Positions 1 through 7,794 of a stretch of 7,835 bases of DNA are shown one piece after another. This DNA comes from an uncultured Arcobacter sp. GTDB taxonomy: Bacteria; Campylobacterota; Campylobacteria; Campylobacterales; Arcobacteraceae. The notes under the pieces were generated by a model, which worked only from the letters and a program-made list of their open reading frames with translations, had not been told where the DNA came from and ran no database searches. How positions within the stretch are numbered: the stretch's first letter is position 1; each line of letters starts with the position of its first letter. The stretch covers positions 1-7,835 of the forward strand of contig CAJXII010000075.1 of assembly GCA_913054415.1 (NCBI GenBank), read 5' to 3'. The position numbers and the translations under genes are program-made.

Positions 1-4
1 CCTA

Positions 5-32
5 ATTATAGAGTAATTTGGCTTGTTGTCTA
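5..32 (-). promoter_or_regulatory. Promoter-like sequence downstream of thrC, pointing out of the window
   Basis: On the minus strand TAGACA (32-27, five of six bases matching TTGACA) is followed after 16 nt by a perfect TATAAT (10-5). Transcription would start at or beyond the left edge of the window and drive whatever gene lies next. The match is good for both boxes, but the DNA is AT-rich and the next gene is not visible. Confidence 0.35.
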
Positions 33-68
33 ATTGGGTATGGATTTATTAGGGTCTAAAGAAATCAT

Positions 69-1553
69 CTATTTTCCTTGCAAAAATGATATAATTTTAT
101 CTTCAAGATTTTCTATATCAATAATATCATTATGTAAAATATCTTTTGCAAAAAGTTCAGATATCTGTTGTGGTATATCGATATTTAGTTTATCAGAGAT
201 AAGTTTTAAAGCTTCCTTATCTTTGTATTTTGTATTGTTTTCATTGATGGCATTTAAAACTGTTGGAGAAAATTTTGTCCATTGTGCAGTGCTATATATT
301 ACTGTTTTGATAGTTTTATCATCTCTTAACTCTTCATACCCTTTGATACAAGTTGCTGTATGTGGATCCATAAGATAACCCTCATCGACAAATTTTTTAA
401 TAGTTTTTAAACCATAACTATCATCACTAAATGTTGCACTAAAATACTCTTTTAAAAGTTCTAGTTCCTCTTTGGTATGTTCAAAATATTTATTTTGATT
501 AAGACTTAACATAAGCTCTTTTGTTCTGCTAGAACCAAAAAGATGATAGATTACCCTTTCTATATTTGATGATTTAAGTATATCCATAGCAGGAGAAGAT
601 GTCAAGATAAGCTCTTTATCTCTTATATCATATTTACCTGTTGTAAGCCATTGTGTTAAGATATTATTTATATTTGATGATACAAGTAATTTTTTTATAG
701 GAAGTCCCATCTTTTGAGCATAAAAAGCACCCAAAACATTACCAAAATTTCCACTTGGCACATCTATATAAATCTCTTGAGATAGCTTTATCTCATTTTG
801 TCTCAAAAGTTCTAAATAGCTTTGAAAATGGTAAACTATTTGAAATATAATTCTTCCAAAATTTACACTATTTGCTGCACTTAGCTTAATACCATCTTTT
901 TCCAACTCATCTTTAAATTTTTGTGAAGATAAAAGAGTTTTAAGAGCATTTTGTGCATCATCAAAATTTCCATTGATACCTATTACTTTTAGATTTTTAC
1001 CATCTTCAGTTACCATTTGAAGTCTTTGCACATCACTTGTTCCACCATTTGGATATAAACATACAACTTTTATACCATCTTTATTTTTAAAAGTATTAAG
1101 AGCTGCTGGTCCTGTATCTCCAGATGTTGCTGCTAGAATTAGATATTTTTCATCTCTTTTTTTAGCTAAAGAGCTTAAAATAGATCCAAATGGTTGAAGT
1201 GCCATATCTTTAAATGCTCGTGTTGGTCCATGGTATTGCTCATTTACAAAAAGATCATCTTTTATTTTTACTACAGGAGATGGATTAGTAGGGTCATCAA
1301 ATCTATCATATAAGTTTAGAGCTTGATTTATTGTCTCATCATCAATATCTAAATCAAATAATTTTAAAATATCAAAAGCTAACTCTTTATAGCTTTTATC
1401 CAAATGATTAACAATAAAATCTTCATCTATAGTTGGTATATTTTTAGGAACCCAAAGCCCACCAAACGAGGCACTTGGATTTAAAATTGCATCTGAAAAT
1501 TCTACTTCACTTGGATTGACCCCATCATTTCCTCTAGTTTCTATAAAACTCAT
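69..1553 (-). CDS. thrC: Threonine synthase
   Basis: This 494-residue PLP enzyme converts O-phosphohomoserine and water to threonine and phosphate, the last step of threonine synthesis. The N-terminal threonine-synthase domain (FIETRG, then GGLWVP) is followed by the PLP-lysine motif TRAFKDMALQ with Lys115, SGDTG at 144-148, SGNFGN at 267-272 (cofactor-phosphate region), SPAMDI from 320, and DPHTAT and TAQWTKFSP near the C terminus. These are family motifs of the long E. coli/yeast-type enzyme rather than the shorter Bacillus/plant type. The open frame continues upstream to an ATG at 1625, but the start at 1553 is preferred. AAAGGAAA lies 6 nt before it, and the extra 24 residues (rich in Ile, Asn and Lys) would lie inside the ankyrin gene and match no part of the family. 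It is the last complete gene of the cluster. The coding region is intact and ends with TAG. Confidence 0.97.
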   Translation of the reverse strand: MSFIETRGNDGVNPSEVEFSDAILNPSASFGGLWVPKNIPTIDEDFIVNHLDKSYKELAFDILKLFDLDIDDETINQALNLYDRFDDPTNPSPVVKIKDDLFVNEQYHGPTRAFKDMALQPFGSILSSLAKKRDEKYLILAATSGDTGPAALNTFKNKDGIKVVCLYPNGGTSDVQRLQMVTEDGKNLKVIGINGNFDDAQNALKTLLSSQKFKDELEKDGIKLSAANSVNFGRIIFQIVYHFQSYLELLRQNEIKLSQEIYIDVPSGNFGNVLGAFYAQKMGLPIKKLLVSSNINNILTQWLTTGKYDIRDKELILTSSPAMDILKSSNIERVIYHLFGSSRTKELMLSLNQNKYFEHTKEELELLKEYFSATFSDDSYGLKTIKKFVDEGYLMDPHTATCIKGYEELRDDKTIKTVIYSTAQWTKFSPTVLNAINENNTKYKDKEALKLISDKLNIDIPQQISELFAKDILHNDIIDIENLEDKIISFLQGK

Positions 1554-1556
1554 ATA

Positions 1557-1565
1557 TTTTCCTTT
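1557..1565 (-). promoter_or_regulatory. Ribosome-binding site of thrC overlapping the ankyrin stop codon
   Basis: AAAGGAAAA on the minus strand begins within the TAA stop of the ankyrin gene and has a 6-nt spacing from its AAGGA core to the thrC ATG at 1553. It decides the thrC start against the upstream in-frame ATG at 1625 and suggests coupled translation. Confidence 0.8.
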
Positions 1566-1923
1566 ATTTTCTTCTATATTGTTTATGATATTTAAATATT
1601 TGTTTATCTTGATCCAACGAATCAAAATAAAGTGTAATCTTTTTATGCTCTTTATATATAGATGTCATATATATCTTATCATCTATAATAGCACCATTTT
1701 CAACCAAAACTTTCACGGCTTCTAGTTGATTGTGTAAAGTAGCATAATGCAATGCAGTAAAATGGTTATGATCTTTTAGATTAATATGAGCTCCATATTT
1801 AATAAGTAATTTTAATAACTCAATATTGCCACTTTTAGCTGCACCCATCAATGCAGTAAAACCAATATGATCAGCTTGATTTACATCATAACCATTTTCT
1901 AAAACATCTATAATATCTTGCAT
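1564..1923 (-). CDS. Small ankyrin-repeat protein, function unknown
   Basis: This predicted 119-residue protein consists mostly of ankyrin repeats. One repeat covers about residues 20-52 (GFTALMGAAKSGN, then a LLKLLIKYGAHIN helix-turn) and a second about 53-85 (HFTALHYATLHNQ, then VKVLVENGAIID). Residues 4-18 (IIDVLENGYDVNQAD) look like the second half of an earlier repeat lacking its first helix. The last 30 or so residues are charged and rich in Lys and Tyr and do not look like a repeat. There is no signal peptide, membrane segment or catalytic motif, so it is probably cytoplasmic. Ankyrin repeats bind other proteins; the partner here is unknown. A regulatory or assembly role with GltB/GltD is only a guess from position. 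It starts 3 nt after the gltD stop with no clear Shine-Dalgarno, so it probably depends on ribosomes finishing gltD. Its stop overlaps the thrC ribosome-binding site. Confidence 0.87.
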   Translation of the reverse strand: MQDIIDVLENGYDVNQADHIGFTALMGAAKSGNIELLKLLIKYGAHINLKDHNHFTALHYATLHNQLEAVKVLVENGAIIDDKIYMTSIYKEHKKITLYFDSLDQDKQIFKYHKQYRRK

Positions 1924-1926
1924 AGT

Positions 1927-3291
1927 TTATTGTTTAAAGCTTTCTATTATATGTTTTGCTGCATTTTTACCATCAGCAGTAGCAGTTACAGCTAAATCAG
2001 CACCTCGAACACTATCTCCACCAGCATAGATTTTTGGATTTGATGTTTGATGTTTTTCATTTACTACAATTCCATTCCATCTATCAAGTTTCAAACCACT
2101 TTGTTTGATAAACTCTGGTAACTCTTGATCAAAACCAAGTGCCAAAATCACAACATCAGCTTCCTCTAAATACTCACTATCTTTGATAATATTAACTTTT
2201 TGTCTTCCAGATTCATCAGCTTCACTCATAGCTGTTTTTTCTAAAATAACACCCTCTTTAGTGATAGCTTTTGGAGATACATTAAATACAAATTCAACAC
2301 CCTCCTCTTTTGAGTTTACAACCTCTTTTTTACTTCCTGGCATATTTGCTTCATCTCTTCTATATAGACATTTTACAGATTTAGCATTTTCTCTTACACT
2401 TGTTCTAACACAATCCATAGCAGTATCACCACCACCAATTACAACTACTTTTTTATCTTTGACATCTATAAAATGATCTAGCTCTTCGTCAAAATTTCGT
2501 TTTTGAATAGTTGTTAAAAAATCCATTGCAAGATAAACATTATCATTTTTCTCACCATCAATTCCTGGATATTTACCTTTTGTAGCACCAATTCCTACAA
2601 ATACAGCATCAAACTCTTTTATAAGCTCATCAAACGATTTATCTTTTCCTATCTCACAATTTGTATGTAAAACTAAACCAGCTTCCTCTAACCAATCGAT
2701 TCTTCTTTGGATTCTATGTTTATCAAGTTTAAAACCAGGTATCCCATAAGTAAGCAATCCACCAGCTTTATTTGCTCTTTCAAACATCTCTACATCAACA
2801 CCTGCTCGAAGTAAAAATGTAGCTACACTAATACCTGCTGGTCCACTTCCTACAACAGCTACTTTTTTACCAATTTTATTTGATGTAAAATATGGTTTAA
2901 GACCTTGTTCAAATCCGCTTTCACTAATATGTGTTTCTATAGATCCAATAGTTATAGCTCCATGTGTATCATTAAGACTACAATCCCCTTCACATAATAC
3001 ATCGTGAGGACAAATTCGACCTAAAATCTCAGGGAAAGGCGATGTTTCATTTGATATATTAAATGCCATTTCAAGATCATTTTGAGCAACTTGTTTCAAC
3101 CAAGCAGGGATTATATTATGTAAAGGACATTTGTTATGACAATATGGATCACCACAACCTATACATCTATCTGCTTGTTCTTGAGCTTTGTTTTTATCAA
3201 AAACTTCATATACCTCTTTAAAATCTTTTATTCGTTGCATAACTCCTCTTTTTAGAGGATTGTTTCTATCTATTTTTGTAAAGTTTAACAT
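1927..3291 (-). CDS. gltD: Glutamate synthase (NADPH) small (beta) subunit
   Basis: This 454-residue protein is the small subunit of glutamate synthase. It oxidises NADPH on FAD and sends electrons through iron-sulfur clusters to GltB. Near the N terminus, Cys43, Cys46, Cys51 and Cys55 (C-x2-C-x4-C-x3-C) and then Cys94, Cys100 and Cys104 are the cluster cysteines typical of the family. The FAD-binding GSGPAG is at 148-153, the NADPH-binding GGGD at 286-289, and the second FAD segment AGGDSVRGADLA lies near the C terminus. I chose the ATG at 3291 rather than the in-frame ATG at 3309. MLNFTKIDRNNP starts as GltD homologues do, GAGGGAG sits 9 nt upstream, and the 3309 start has no Shine-Dalgarno and would overlap gltB by 14 nt. 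The gene follows gltB by 4 nt, so translational coupling is likely. Its TAA stop is in the same frame as the ankyrin gene that follows. Confidence 0.97.
   Translation of the reverse strand: MLNFTKIDRNNPLKRGVMQRIKDFKEVYEVFDKNKAQEQADRCIGCGDPYCHNKCPLHNIIPAWLKQVAQNDLEMAFNISNETSPFPEILGRICPHDVLCEGDCSLNDTHGAITIGSIETHISESGFEQGLKPYFTSNKIGKKVAVVGSGPAGISVATFLLRAGVDVEMFERANKAGGLLTYGIPGFKLDKHRIQRRIDWLEEAGLVLHTNCEIGKDKSFDELIKEFDAVFVGIGATKGKYPGIDGEKNDNVYLAMDFLTTIQKRNFDEELDHFIDVKDKKVVVIGGGDTAMDCVRTSVRENAKSVKCLYRRDEANMPGSKKEVVNSKEEGVEFVFNVSPKAITKEGVILEKTAMSEADESGRQKVNIIKDSEYLEEADVVILALGFDQELPEFIKQSGLKLDRWNGIVVNEKHQTSNPKIYAGGDSVRGADLAVTATADGKNAAKHIIESFKQ
3244..3259 (-). other. Short perfect hairpin in the first codons of gltD
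   Basis: TCCTCT and AGAGGA form a perfect 6-bp stem around a 4-nt loop (AAAA in the mRNA), covering roughly codons 11-16 of gltD and starting about 32 nt after the start codon. The 3' arm contains an AGGAG-like sequence just before an internal ATG (Met18), which the stem would hide. It lacks a U-tract, so it is not an intrinsic terminator. A role in translation is possible but unproven. Confidence 0.35.
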
Positions 3292-3295
3292 CGTC

Positions 3296-6200
3296 CTAAT
3301 CTCCCTCATCTGGATTTAGTGGTAATACTGTCATATCTTTTGGTTTTACCATCCAGAAATTTCTTATTTGTGATCTAAAATTATCTAAAATTTGAGTAGC
3401 ATTGATAGATTCAGTCTCTTCTATATAATCTTTTAGAAGTTTTTTTAGATATATTCTCTCTAGCTCTGTATCATCTGTATCAATTCTTAATGCTTCTATT
3501 AGCTCTTGATTTATATTATCTATAAATTCACGATCTGGATCATAAACAAATGCCAAACCACCTGTCATACCAGCACCAAAGTTGATACCTGTTTTTCCTA
3601 AGATTACTACTATTCCACCTGTCATATATTCACAAGCACTATCTCCTGTTCCTTCAACTACGGCAATTACTCCAGAGTTTCTTACAGCAAATCTCTCACC
3701 AACACTTGCTCTTACATACAATTTACCACTTGTAGCACCATACAAACAAGTATTTCCTGCACCAGCATAGTTACACCCTTGTAGCATAGGTTTGATGATA
3801 ATTTTACCACCAGCCATACCTTTTCCTACATAATCATTTGCTACACCATCAAGTCTTAAAGTGATACCGTGACTTAAAAATGTTCCAAATGATTGACCAG
3901 CTACACCTTTTAGATCAAATGTGATTGTATCATCTGGTAATCCTTCATCCCCATATCGTTTTGCAATCTCACCAGAAGCTAATGTTCCAAAACTTCTATT
4001 TAAGTTAGTGATATTATGTTTGATAACTATTGGTTTTGTTGGTTTTTCAATAGTAGGTAAAATTTGCTCTAGTAAATAGTGTGATTGAACATTTTTATCA
4101 TAAGGCTCATTTGATTCAACTTGACAAGTATCTATACCATCTAATCGTCTTAATACATTAGAAAAATCAAACTTTTTAGCAAAATCATTATCTATAACTT
4201 TAAGCAGATCACTTCTACCTATAATATCTTCTAGTTTTGTATATCCAAGTGATGCTAAAATCTCTTGAATATCAGTAGCTAAAAATTCAAAATAGTTTAT
4301 CAATCTCTCTACAGTTCCTGTAAATTTCTCTCTTAAACTTTTATCTTGAGTAGCAACCCCTACACTACATTTGTTTGTATGACAAATTCTAAGTATTTTA
4401 CAACCTAAAAGTGTAAGTAGTGCTGTTCCAAAAGCATAAGATTCAGCTCCTAACATAGCTGCTTTTACTACATCTATACCTGATTTTAAACCACCATCTG
4501 TTTGAAGATGAACACTACCTCTTAGATGATTTGCTTTTAGAGTATTGTGTGCTTCACTAAGTCCTAACTCCCAAGCATTACCTGTATGTTTTATAGATGT
4601 AAGTGGAGCAGCACCTGTTCCACCATCAGCACCTGAAATAATAATCTTATCAGCATAAGCTTTTGCTACACCAGCTGCGATTGTTCCAACTCCAATAGTT
4701 GATACAAGTTTTACTGTTACTTTTGCACTAGGATTTACTTGTTTTAGATCAAAAATAAGTTGTGCCAAATCTTCAATACTATAAATATCATGATGTGGTG
4801 GTGGTGAAATCAAAGTAACACCTTGAGTTGTATGTCTAAGTTTTGCTATCATCTCAGTTACTTTTGCACCTGGAAGCTGACCACCTTCACCTGGTTTTGC
4901 ACCTTGAGCAAGTTTGATTTGTAACTCTTCACAGTTTACTAAATATCCAGGAGTTACACCAAATCGTCCAGATGCTACTTGTTTGATTTTAGAGTTTTTA
5001 ATAGTATTAAATCTAGCAGGATCCTCTCCACCTTCACCTGAATTTGAAGCAGCTCCTATTGTATTCATAGCAGTAGCAAGTGCTTCGTGAGCTTCAATAG
5101 ATATAGATCCACAACTCATAGCAGCACTAGCAAATCTTTTAAATATCTCCTCTTTAGGCTCTACTTGATCTACACTGATTGGTTTTTTATCACTATTAAA
5201 TTCAAAAAAGTCTCTTATAAATCTTTGACCTCTATTTTCAATCAGATTTTTAAGTCCATCAAAATCACTTATTTTTTGAGTTCCTGTTGCATTTTTATTA
5301 TGGATAGCTTTTGTAACTGCTGGTGAATAATCATGATACTCTCCACCATCAATATATTTATACAATCCACCCATATTAAGAGGGAACATAGTTTTATCAT
5401 CAAAATATGAATCAAAATGTAACTTCTCTATCCTTTTTTCTATATCATTATAGTCTAATCCAGCAAGATCACTATTTGCAAAAGTAAAACACTCTTGAAC
5501 AATCTCATCACCTAATCCCATAATATCAAATAAAGATGAGTTTCTATAACTAGCAATAGTTGCTATTCCCATTTTTGACATAATTTTAAGCAATCCAGCA
5601 CCAATAGCTTTCATAGAGTTTTTAAGTTTTTGTTGCATAGCATAAGTAGATAGATCTTTTCTAGCAAAAAAGTCAACTATAGAAGCATACATCATATAAG
5701 GGTATATTGCACTTGCCCCAAATGCTATAAGAACTGCAGCACTATGAGGATCATAAACTTCACTTGTAACACAGATCAAAGATATACTTCCTCTTAGTTT
5801 ATCTTTTAATAGTTGATTATTGATATATCCAAGTGCCATCGCCATAGGTATCATTTTGGTTTCTGGTGATATTGCTCTATCATCTAAAACTACTACACTT
5901 ATTTTTTCATTTTCTATACTTTGTTTTACATCATTATAAAGTGCTTTTAAAGATGATTTAAGATCTGTTGTAAAAACTGTGCTAAAAGTTTTGTTTTTAA
6001 AATCCTTATCATATAACTCATCACCTTTTGTTCCAAATCTAAGAAGAACTTGGTATTTTTCCTCCATAAGTATTGGGGTAACTGCTTTTAATCTTTTTGC
6101 ATTATGCCCACACTCTTCAAGTATATTATATGTATGCCCAACACCTGTATTTAAAGACATTACAACTTTTTCTCTATATGGATCAATAGGTGGATTTGTT

Positions 6201-7732
6201 ACTTGTGCAAATTTTTGTCTAAAGAAATCTGTAAAATTTCTATTTTTATTTGAAAAACAAGCAAGTGGAGTATCATCTCCCATAGATGCTGTTGGCTCTT
6301 TAGCTTCATTTGCCATAGGGACAATCATCTGATCCAATACCTCGTAAGTGATATTTGTATATTTTTGTCTTTTTGCCAAATCATCAAATTTGTAACAATC
6401 AGTATTGACAAAAGTATCCTCTACATACTCTTGAAGATATTGCATATTTGATGTAAGCCATTTTTCATAGTTTTGAGTTGATTTTAGATAATTATTAATA
6501 TCTTTATTTTTAAGTATTGTTCCATTTTTAAGATCTACTGCAATCATTTGACCACTTTGTAATCTTCCTCTATCAACAATATCTTCATCATCAAATAAAA
6601 CTGTTCCATATTCACTTGTGATAAATATTCTATCATCTTTTGTAATAAAATATTTTGATGGTCTTAACCCATTTCTATCTATTAGACATCCTATATGTCT
6701 TCCATCAGTCAATGATACTGCTGCTGGTCCATCCCAAGCTTCAAATCTAACTGAACTATACTCATAATAAGCTCTTAGTTCATGATCCATATATGGTGCA
6801 TTTTGCCAAGGAGCAGGGACTAAACTTCTTGCTGCTTTAAAATAATCCATACCATTTACCATCAAAAACTCAAACATATTATCTAAAGATGCACTATCAC
6901 TAGCACCATCTTGAAGTATAGGAAAAATTCGTTGTAACTCTTCATCTGTAAATATTTCAGATTTGATAACTTCTGTTTTTACCTCTGTGTTAAATCTATT
7001 TGCTTCTATAGAGTTGATCTCTCCATTATGTGCGATACCTCTAAAAGGTTGAGCAAGTCGCCATTTTGGAAGAGTGTTTGTTGAAAATCTTTGGTGAAAT
7101 AGTGAAAATGATATTTTAAAATCTTCATCTTGTAGATCTTTGTAAAATTGTTTAATAGTTGTAGGCATCACTAAACCTTTGTAAGCGATAACCTTAGATG
7201 AAAATGTAGGAATATAAAAATCTTCACTATCTTTTAGATGATGCTCTGCTTCTTTTCTAGCAAGATAAAGCATAGCTTCAAATCTTTTTGATGAGATCAA
7301 TGTATTTGGCACAACAAAAATTTGCACTATTTTTGGTAATATTTGCAAAGCAAATTCACCTAAAGCATCTGTATCAATAGGAACCTCTCTTGTTAATACA
7401 ATTTTTAAATCATTTTTATCACAATATGATTTAAAAATATCTATTTGTGTATCATCTTTTGCAAATACCATAGCTACTGCATATTGTTTTGGCAGATCGA
7501 TCCCCTCTTGCAATGCAACTTTTCTCATAAACTCTTCAGGCATAGATAGTAGTAATCCACTACCATCACCACTTTTACCATCTGCTGCTACTGCACCTCT
7601 GTGCATCATTCTTTCAAGTGCTGTTATAGCATCCTCAAGATTTTGATGTGTTTGTTTATTTTTTAAGTGAGCTAGAAGTCCAAACCCACAGTTGTCTTTA
7701 AAAGAAGTTAGTTTATCTAAATTACAACCCAT
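3296..7732 (-). CDS. gltB: Glutamate synthase (NADPH) large (alpha) subunit
   Basis: This 1478-residue protein is the large subunit of bacterial glutamate synthase. It hydrolyses glutamine and channels the ammonia to 2-oxoglutarate to give glutamate, using electrons passed from GltD. The family architecture is complete. The class II glutaminase domain covers about residues 15-420, with the DNCGFG nucleophile Cys15, HNGE at 235-238 and DRNGLRP at 352-358. A central domain follows, then the FMN-binding synthase barrel (NSGEGGED from 897, GADGGTG from 1034). The [3Fe-4S] ligands are Cys1111, Cys1117 and Cys1122 (C-x5-C-x4-C), and the C-terminal beta-helix GXGXG domain includes GQSFG at 1279-1283. 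By family analogy the first 14 residues are a propeptide removed to free Cys15, shorter than the roughly 42 residues in E. coli. The start is set by AAGGAAAG just upstream. It is the first gene of the likely operon, ends 4 nt before gltD, and shows no frameshift or missing key residue. The enzyme should be cytoplasmic. Confidence 0.98.
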   Translation of the reverse strand: MGCNLDKLTSFKDNCGFGLLAHLKNKQTHQNLEDAITALERMMHRGAVAADGKSGDGSGLLLSMPEEFMRKVALQEGIDLPKQYAVAMVFAKDDTQIDIFKSYCDKNDLKIVLTREVPIDTDALGEFALQILPKIVQIFVVPNTLISSKRFEAMLYLARKEAEHHLKDSEDFYIPTFSSKVIAYKGLVMPTTIKQFYKDLQDEDFKISFSLFHQRFSTNTLPKWRLAQPFRGIAHNGEINSIEANRFNTEVKTEVIKSEIFTDEELQRIFPILQDGASDSASLDNMFEFLMVNGMDYFKAARSLVPAPWQNAPYMDHELRAYYEYSSVRFEAWDGPAAVSLTDGRHIGCLIDRNGLRPSKYFITKDDRIFITSEYGTVLFDDEDIVDRGRLQSGQMIAVDLKNGTILKNKDINNYLKSTQNYEKWLTSNMQYLQEYVEDTFVNTDCYKFDDLAKRQKYTNITYEVLDQMIVPMANEAKEPTASMGDDTPLACFSNKNRNFTDFFRQKFAQVTNPPIDPYREKVVMSLNTGVGHTYNILEECGHNAKRLKAVTPILMEEKYQVLLRFGTKGDELYDKDFKNKTFSTVFTTDLKSSLKALYNDVKQSIENEKISVVVLDDRAISPETKMIPMAMALGYINNQLLKDKLRGSISLICVTSEVYDPHSAAVLIAFGASAIYPYMMYASIVDFFARKDLSTYAMQQKLKNSMKAIGAGLLKIMSKMGIATIASYRNSSLFDIMGLGDEIVQECFTFANSDLAGLDYNDIEKRIEKLHFDSYFDDKTMFPLNMGGLYKYIDGGEYHDYSPAVTKAIHNKNATGTQKISDFDGLKNLIENRGQRFIRDFFEFNSDKKPISVDQVEPKEEIFKRFASAAMSCGSISIEAHEALATAMNTIGAASNSGEGGEDPARFNTIKNSKIKQVASGRFGVTPGYLVNCEELQIKLAQGAKPGEGGQLPGAKVTEMIAKLRHTTQGVTLISPPPHHDIYSIEDLAQLIFDLKQVNPSAKVTVKLVSTIGVGTIAAGVAKAYADKIIISGADGGTGAAPLTSIKHTGNAWELGLSEAHNTLKANHLRGSVHLQTDGGLKSGIDVVKAAMLGAESYAFGTALLTLLGCKILRICHTNKCSVGVATQDKSLREKFTGTVERLINYFEFLATDIQEILASLGYTKLEDIIGRSDLLKVIDNDFAKKFDFSNVLRRLDGIDTCQVESNEPYDKNVQSHYLLEQILPTIEKPTKPIVIKHNITNLNRSFGTLASGEIAKRYGDEGLPDDTITFDLKGVAGQSFGTFLSHGITLRLDGVANDYVGKGMAGGKIIIKPMLQGCNYAGAGNTCLYGATSGKLYVRASVGERFAVRNSGVIAVVEGTGDSACEYMTGGIVVILGKTGINFGAGMTGGLAFVYDPDREFIDNINQELIEALRIDTDDTELERIYLKKLLKDYIEETESINATQILDNFRSQIRNFWMVKPKDMTVLPLNPDEGD
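3301..3307 (-). promoter_or_regulatory. Ribosome-binding site of gltD inside the gltB 3' end
   Basis: GAGGGAG on the minus strand lies 9 nt before the gltD ATG at 3291 and is formed by the last sense codons of gltB. It supports the downstream start over the ATG at 3309, because that codon lies upstream of this site. Confidence 0.65.
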
Positions 7733-7734
7733 AT

Positions 7735-7742
7735 CTTTCCTT
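7735..7742 (-). promoter_or_regulatory. Ribosome-binding site of gltB
   Basis: AAGGAAAG on the minus strand lies directly upstream of the gltB ATG, with 5 nt between the AAGGA core and the start. It fixes the gltB start at 7732. Confidence 0.85.
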
Positions 7743-7746
7743 TTAT

Positions 7747-7793
7747 ATTATATTTACTTAACAAAATAATAAGTTTGCGATAGGGTATCTAAA
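7747..7793 (-). promoter_or_regulatory. Candidate promoter region for the gltB-gltD-ank-thrC operon
   Basis: Two minus-strand -10 candidates are visible. TATTAT at 7771-7766 has TTTAGA at 7793-7788 as a weak -35 with a 16-nt spacer, and would give a leader of about 25-30 nt that keeps the ribosome-binding site intact. TATAAT at 7752-7747 is a better match to consensus but would start transcription within or beside the Shine-Dalgarno, so it is less suitable. The -35/-10 spacer of the first candidate contains the short inverted repeat GATA-GGG-TATC (7779-7789). In DNA this AT-rich such matches are common, so this is tentative. Confidence 0.4.
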
Positions 7794-7794
7794 A

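Noticed and set aside
1..53. Possible terminator hairpin after thrC (CTAAT/ATTAG or CCTAAT/ATTAGG pairings)
   Set aside because: The stems are only 5-6 bp, AT-rich, with long loops and no following U-tract.
34..378. Plus-strand open frame of 114 codons opposite the end of thrC
   Set aside because: It lies wholly opposite a well-supported thrC apart from its first bases, has no recognisable domain, and is a shadow frame of AT-rich coding DNA.
1554..1625. Upstream extension of thrC by 24 codons to an ATG at 1625
   Set aside because: The extension overlaps the ankyrin coding region, matches no ThrC sequence, and is passed over by a strong ribosome-binding site for the start at 1553.
1516..1725. 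Plus-strand open frame of 69 codons across the ankyrin-thrC junction
   Set aside because: Its hydrophobic translation (rich in Phe, Ile and Leu) arises from the complement of AT-rich Lys/Asn codons. Both opposite-strand genes here are well supported.
2183..2476. Plus-strand open frame of 97 codons opposite gltD
   Set aside because: It is antisense to the conserved NADPH-binding region of GltD and has no family features.
5979..6332. Plus-strand open frame of 117 codons opposite gltB (similar frames at 3582-3770 and 5087-5326)
   Set aside because: All are antisense to conserved GltB domains, with composition expected of a shadow frame.
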